64,000 nucleotides of DNA, taken from contig NZ_LZIR01000025.1 of NCBI RefSeq assembly GCF_001667035.1, positions 1-64,000 of the forward strand. The letters are read 5' to 3'. The notes beneath the pieces were generated by a model. That model did not search any database, had not been told where the DNA came from, and saw only the letters and a list, made by a program, of their open reading frames with translations. This DNA comes from Mycobacterium sp. 852002-51057_SCH5723018. GTDB taxonomy: Bacteria; Actinomycetota; Actinomycetes; Mycobacteriales; Mycobacteriaceae. A program made the position numbers and the translations under genes. This document shows, piece by piece, positions 60,039 to 64,000 of this stretch. Each line of letters starts with the position of its first letter. The first letter of the stretch is position 1.

Positions 60039-63000
60039 TCAGCGTCTCAGCTGGTCGAGCAGTGCGCGGGTGCTGGCGGCGGGAGGTATCCCAGCGGCGC
60101 TGAGCGCCCGTTCGCATTGGGTGAAGGTGGTGATGACGCCGTCGTAGTCGCCGACGGCGCCGCGGATACGCATGAGGATGCGCCATACCGCCTCATGAAG
60201 CGGGTCGGCGGCCAGCACAGCCTCGGCGAGGCTTTGGGCTTCGTGGTATCGGTCGGCGGCATAGGCCGCATCAGCGGCAGCGGCGCGCGCAGTCGTCGCC
60301 GAGTCGGCCAGGTGCTGGCGCCGCTCGTCGACCCACGCCGAGCGCACGCCCGCAAGGTACTCGCCGCGCGCTAATGGAGCGAGCGCGCGTTCGGTGGCCG
60401 CGATGAGTTCACCGCCCTGTAGGCGCCGGGCGGCGGCCAGGTCCTGTTCCAGGCGTGCCGATTCGCTGGCCAGGGCGACGTCGGGGCTGAGCGCGACGCG
60501 GCCCTCGCAAATGCTCACTGCGTCGGGGGGCAGCAGTCGGCGCACGCCGGTGATGGTCTGGCGCAGGTAGGCGCGCGCGGACTCATCGTCGCGGGCGTCG
60601 AACAGGGCGTTGAGCAGCTCGTCACGGCTGGCCGGAGCACCTTTGCGCGCGGCCAGAAAGCCCAGCAGCTCATAGCATTTCGCAATCCTCGGGCGCACAT
60701 CTTCGCCGTCGACGATGATCGCGGTGCGGCCGAATTCGAGCAGCTCAATCGTCGTGGGGATATGAGTTCCTACCGCGACGCCTTGGCTTGCCAGAGCGCG
60801 CCCGATGGCATGCCATGCCGAGTCGGCGTTCGCTTCGGCGTCGATGCGCCGGGCCACCACCGCCGGAAAGTCGGCCAAGGCTTGCAGCAGCACATGGTTG
60901 GATCCCTGCTCGCGGGCTGCCTCAACCGCGATGTCGGCGGCGCGGTCGGCGGCGTCCACGTTGCCGGCACGCCACTCGGCCTCTGCGAGATATACCGCCG
61001 CCGTAGGCAGCTCCAGGATGCGCTTGCAGGCGTGCATGCCCGTGACCGCTGCACGCAGCGACGACAACGCGGTGTCCTGGTCGCCCTCGAGGAGCGCCGC
61101 GAGGCCGCGCCAGGTCTGGGCCAGGTCCCGCACAAGTGGATAGCCGCCGGCAGCGGAATCGCGGTCGATTTCGGCGAGGAGGGCTTTCGCGCGCGCCGGG
61201 TCGCGGTCGGCGCGCAGCGCTAACTTCGCCGCGGCAATGTGGTGCAGCCCCATCAGAAGCGGCGACTCTTTCGACCTTGCAAACTTACGGCCGTGGGCCA
61301 GTGCGGCCCGGGCCTCGTCGACTCGTCCGGCGTCGAGCAGCGTATCCGGGCTGACGAAGCATTCGCGGAAGCCGCCGAAAAGGCCCTGGCGCTGTGCCGC
61401 CTCGTATTGTTGGAGGGCTTCTGCGGTGCGTCCGGTGGCGCGCAGCGCCCCGATCCTGCCCGGGCCCATGGCCAGCCCCGTCAACGGTGACGGCGTGTCG
61501 TCGCCGAATTGAGTTAGCCGGCCGAGCGCGTAGTCGGCGCCGTACAGCAGCCCGTCCAGCGGGCCGCCGGTGGGCTCGGGTCTGGGAGGAGCGCTGGCCG
61601 CGGTCACCAGGGCGAGGGTGTGCGCGAAGGCGTAACGGACGATGTTGACGGCGGGGCCGTCGGGGGCCGCGCCGAGCACGGCGCGCGCCTCATCGAGGCA
61701 TCCGGCGACCGCATAGCACCATGCCATGAGGGCGGCGGCGCGTTCGCAGGTTGCTGCCAGCTGCTCACGCCGCCCGACCGCGGCCAGTTTGTTGGCGATG
61801 CGCACGCCGCGGCGCTGGTCGTCGCGTGCTATCGCGAGCATCAGCTCGGCCTCGGCGAACCCGAAGTCGTCGGCGGGGACAACCTGCGTGAGCGCTTGGA
61901 TCCAGCGGTCAGCAACGGCGAAGTCCAGACGCTCGATGACACCGAGGATCGCCTGCTTGGCGGAAGTCAACGCTTCCCCGAGTACACCCGCCCCAAGTAG
62001 CTCCTCCACCGCCTCCTCGTGAAAACCCTTGCGCGCGAGCAGCCGCCCGTAGGCCGCGCGCAGCTCATGCACCGCTGCGCGCCCGCGACGATCCAGCAGC
62101 TCGCGCAGATACTCCCGAAAGCGCGGATGGCAGCGCATCGCCAGAGGATCCGGGGACCACTGCGCCGGGATGGGCGCTAACTGCAGCGATCGGAGCCGAC
62201 CCGCGGCGTCGTCGACGCCCAGCGCGACCGCCGACTCCACGGTCACTTCCTCCAGCATCGAGGTCGTGATGAGAAACTCGCGATCCTGGGCGTCGAGCTC
62301 ACCCAGGATGTGCGCGGCCACATAGTCCCCAAAGTCATCGGCGCCGCCGCGAACGTAGTCCCCGGAGCGCCACGCGTCGAACAGCACCCCGATGACCCAG
62401 CCACCAGTGGCCGCGACCGCAGCCGGCGCATCGGCCGGCGAGCGGCCTAGTCGCTGCAGGGCGATGCGGGCCTCCTGCACGGTGAACGCCAGATCCGCGT
62501 CGACAACTCGTGCCACCCCACTGCCAAGTGCGGGAGAACAGGCCTCGGCAGGCAGGGTGCGGCGGCTGATCAACACGATGCGCATGCTCGGTGGGGCGTA
62601 GCGCAGGATCGAGGCGATGACTTCCCACGCCGGGGACGATCGAGGCAGCCGCTCCAGATCATCCAGAACGAACACAACCTCGGCGTCGGCGGCAGCCTCG
62701 GCGAGCAGGCCCGCCGCCTCCGCATGCGGGATGCCGGCGGCCAGCGCACCGGTGGCCACGCCCCGCACCCATGGCAGCCGGGCTGCCAGCGCCTCCTCCA
62801 GGTAGGTCAGCAGGCGGCCCGGGGCGGCGTCGGTCGCGTCCACGGTCAGCCACGCCACCAGCCTGCCGAACGTGCGGCTGGCATGTGCGACCGCGACCGA
62901 TTTGCCCGCGCCGGCGGTGGCCGTGACGGTGACCAGCCGGTGGTCATCAACAAGTTGGCGCAACAACCTATCGAGCCGCTCACGCGGCGGCGCGCCCACC

Positions 63001-63266
63001 GGAGTGTCCGGTGCCATGAGCTTGCGGCGGATAACCCGCGATCCGTGAGGCTGCTTGGCTAACATCGTCCGGCCCAGCGCCTGCGCAGCCCTCAGGTCCG
63101 TTAGCTCGGCGAGGCCCATCACATACCCTGTCTCCCAATGAAACCGCGACGCGACCAATGCGATGGCGCCCTGCTGGGTTGCCGATGTTCGGCTTTGGTG
63201 GGCGCCCAGCTCGACGGTTCGCGCCACGGCCGCGACCGCGCTGGTGTTGATTGACCCAAAAGCCAT
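60039..63266 (-). CDS. Giant AfsR/MalT-like STAND transcriptional regulator
   Basis: About 1075 residues. A MalT-like start 'VIRRKLMAPDTPVGAPPRER' (about 78–97) leads to an NTPase with Walker A 'TATAGAGKSVAVAH' and Walker B 'VVFVLDDLERLP'. A long TPR array follows (about 400–820). The C-terminus has an OmpR/AfsR-type winged helix ('YELLGFLAARKGAPASRDEL') and a bacterial transcriptional activator (BTAD) domain ending '...ALLDQLRR'. It integrates an unknown ligand with ATP hydrolysis to activate transcription. Start options are ATG 63266 and ATG 63119. It lies 173 bp upstream of the histidine kinase gene, on the same strand. Confidence 0.87.
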   Translation of the reverse strand: MAFGSINTSAVAAVARTVELGAHQSRTSATQQGAIALVASRFHWETGYVMGLAELTDLRAAQALGRTMLAKQPHGSRVIRRKLMAPDTPVGAPPRERLDRLLRQLVDDHRLVTVTATAGAGKSVAVAHASRTFGRLVAWLTVDATDAAPGRLLTYLEEALAARLPWVRGVATGALAAGIPHAEAAGLLAEAAADAEVVFVLDDLERLPRSSPAWEVIASILRYAPPSMRIVLISRRTLPAEACSPALGSGVARVVDADLAFTVQEARIALQRLGRSPADAPAAVAATGGWVIGVLFDAWRSGDYVRGGADDFGDYVAAHILGELDAQDREFLITTSMLEEVTVESAVALGVDDAAGRLRSLQLAPIPAQWSPDPLAMRCHPRFREYLRELLDRRGRAAVHELRAAYGRLLARKGFHEEAVEELLGAGVLGEALTSAKQAILGVIERLDFAVADRWIQALTQVVPADDFGFAEAELMLAIARDDQRRGVRIANKLAAVGRREQLAATCERAAALMAWCYAVAGCLDEARAVLGAAPDGPAVNIVRYAFAHTLALVTAASAPPRPEPTGGPLDGLLYGADYALGRLTQFGDDTPSPLTGLAMGPGRIGALRATGRTAEALQQYEAAQRQGLFGGFRECFVSPDTLLDAGRVDEARAALAHGRKFARSKESPLLMGLHHIAAAKLALRADRDPARAKALLAEIDRDSAAGGYPLVRDLAQTWRGLAALLEGDQDTALSSLRAAVTGMHACKRILELPTAAVYLAEAEWRAGNVDAADRAADIAVEAAREQGSNHVLLQALADFPAVVARRIDAEANADSAWHAIGRALASQGVAVGTHIPTTIELLEFGRTAIIVDGEDVRPRIAKCYELLGFLAARKGAPASRDELLNALFDARDDESARAYLRQTITGVRRLLPPDAVSICEGRVALSPDVALASESARLEQDLAAARRLQGGELIAATERALAPLARGEYLAGVRSAWVDERRQHLADSATTARAAAADAAYAADRYHEAQSLAEAVLAADPLHEAVWRILMRIRGAVGDYDGVITTFTQCERALSAAGIPPAASTRALLDQLRR

Positions 63267-63851
63267 GCCGGGGCGACAGCGCCAACTAGGGCGGTGTCCG
63301 CGCGGATTAGTTTGGGCATGACCATGATTGCGCTCATTCGAGTAGTGAGCCCCCGATCAGCATGTAGCCTAGAAGCAGCAACTTCACCGCACCTTCTGAG
63401 ACGAACAGCGGCGTGATGAATTTGCATCTGCCTTTGATGCTTTCAGAATTGCCCTTGCATATCTGTGCAGCTGACACGAATCCGTGCATCCCGCTAGCTG
63501 GAATCCGCGTTTCCGGGTAGCAGGTAATCGCCGATGGCGACCTATTCATCGGCGGCTGGCAGAGGGCGCTTATTCCAACGTGCGGTATTCCCCTGCGGCA
63601 CTGGACCGTTGTCCGCCGCCAGTTGCCGTTGATCCGGGACGGCTGGAGCCACACACGACCGCATCGAGCGCACAGAAACTGGGATCATCAGCGTCGCGTC
63701 AGGGGCTGAACGCGTCGCTGGCCAAAACCGCACCACCCCGACGACCCGGGCTCGATTGCCCAAGGCTCGCCGGCCACCGCACGAAGGCGTCAGAGCGCTG
63801 AAGCCGGTGGCGGAATCCCTCGCCGCCTTGCCGGAAGATAATCAGGCACGA
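63267..63851. other. Gene-poor stretch at the right edge
   Basis: 585 bp with no credible gene; the open frames have no ribosome sites or known domains. It holds the second clear copy of the GCATCC...TAGCTGGAATC repeat (63486–63523) and otherwise looks like decayed accessory DNA. Confidence 0.4.
63486..63523 (+). repeat. Dispersed GCATCC...TAGCTGGAATC repeat, right-hand copy
   Basis: GCATCCCGCTAGCTGGAATC begins a block that matches the minus-strand sequence at 52808–52767 over about 38 nt, with small differences and one length change. No transposase trace is attached here. Confidence 0.5.
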
Positions 63852-64000
63852 TCAAAGGCTGATATCCATGTAGATGCGGTAGTCGTGAATCAACCCGTTG
63901 CGGACACGGAATACGTTGCAGGACGGCAGGGTCAGCTGATGGCCGTCAAGGCGCTTGTAATGCACGTCCATCGTGGCGATGACACTGCCGTCGTGGGCTT
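63852..64000 (-). CDS. SnoaL-like / NTF2-superfamily protein, 3' fragment (cut by window edge)
   Basis: The last 48 codons of a minus-strand gene whose start lies beyond position 64000. The visible part, with 'SVIATMDVHYKRLDGHQLTL' and ending 'GLIHDYRIYMDISL', is the C-terminal half of a SnoaL/ketosteroid-isomerase-like cone fold. Function cannot be assigned from this piece. Confidence 0.75.
   Translation of the reverse strand, partial: AHDGSVIATMDVHYKRLDGHQLTLPSCNVFRVRNGLIHDYRIYMDISL

Overview
The window is high-GC actinobacterial DNA from a mycobacterium, most likely a slow-growing non-tuberculous species. The first 41.5 kb follows the gene order of the M. tuberculosis Rv3555c–Rv3589 region, with insertions and losses. 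The last 22 kb is accessory DNA. No rRNA, tRNA, CRISPR array or intact transposon was seen.

57–10882 is the cholesterol C/D-ring (HIP) catabolic block. It holds fadA6 and its regulator gene kstR2, ipdF, fadE30, and the divergent, mostly overlapping run fadD3–fadE31–fadE32–fadE33–aspB. Perfect KstR2 operators lie at 2853 and 5082. PPE64, which sits between kstR2 and ipdF in M. tuberculosis, is absent.

10993–21931 is the A/B-ring and side-chain block. It holds nat, then hsaB, hsaC, hsaD and hsaA (read hsaA→hsaB), the divergent kshB, a secreted protein, fadE34 and kstR. KstR operators lie between hsaA and kshB and between fadE34 and kstR. A membrane/coiled-coil protein gene and a CHAD gene separate nat from hsaB.

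22008–31655 holds a LacI regulator, an overlapping pxpA–MBL–arsB2 run, a large LuxR-type ATPase regulator facing an FAD monooxygenase, and a secreted glycerophosphodiesterase. 31656–41473 is core: rlmB-like, cysS1, ispF, ispD, carD, lpqE, radA, disA, a membrane-anchored protein, canB and mutY. Several structured repeats sit in this half. One family has covarying stem ends, and one 23-bp palindrome lies inside the glycerophosphodiesterase signal region.

From 41.5 kb onward the DNA is accessory. Its centre is a divergent lipid locus: a Gap-like export protein and a GT1 glycosyltransferase on one strand, and on the other an acyl carrier protein, a fatty acyl-AMP ligase, a type III polyketide synthase, an MmpL transporter and a metal-dependent amidohydrolase related to aromatic-acid decarboxylases. 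Together they look like an uncharacterised pathway that turns an activated fatty acid into an alkylpyrone or alkylresorcinol, possibly decarboxylates and glycosylates it, and exports it. Beyond lie an IS21-like remnant, an HSL-family hydrolase, a Dps ferritin, an HtrA-like protease, a tandem-GAF histidine kinase with no response regulator, a giant AfsR/MalT-like regulator, and a truncated SnoaL-like gene at the right edge.
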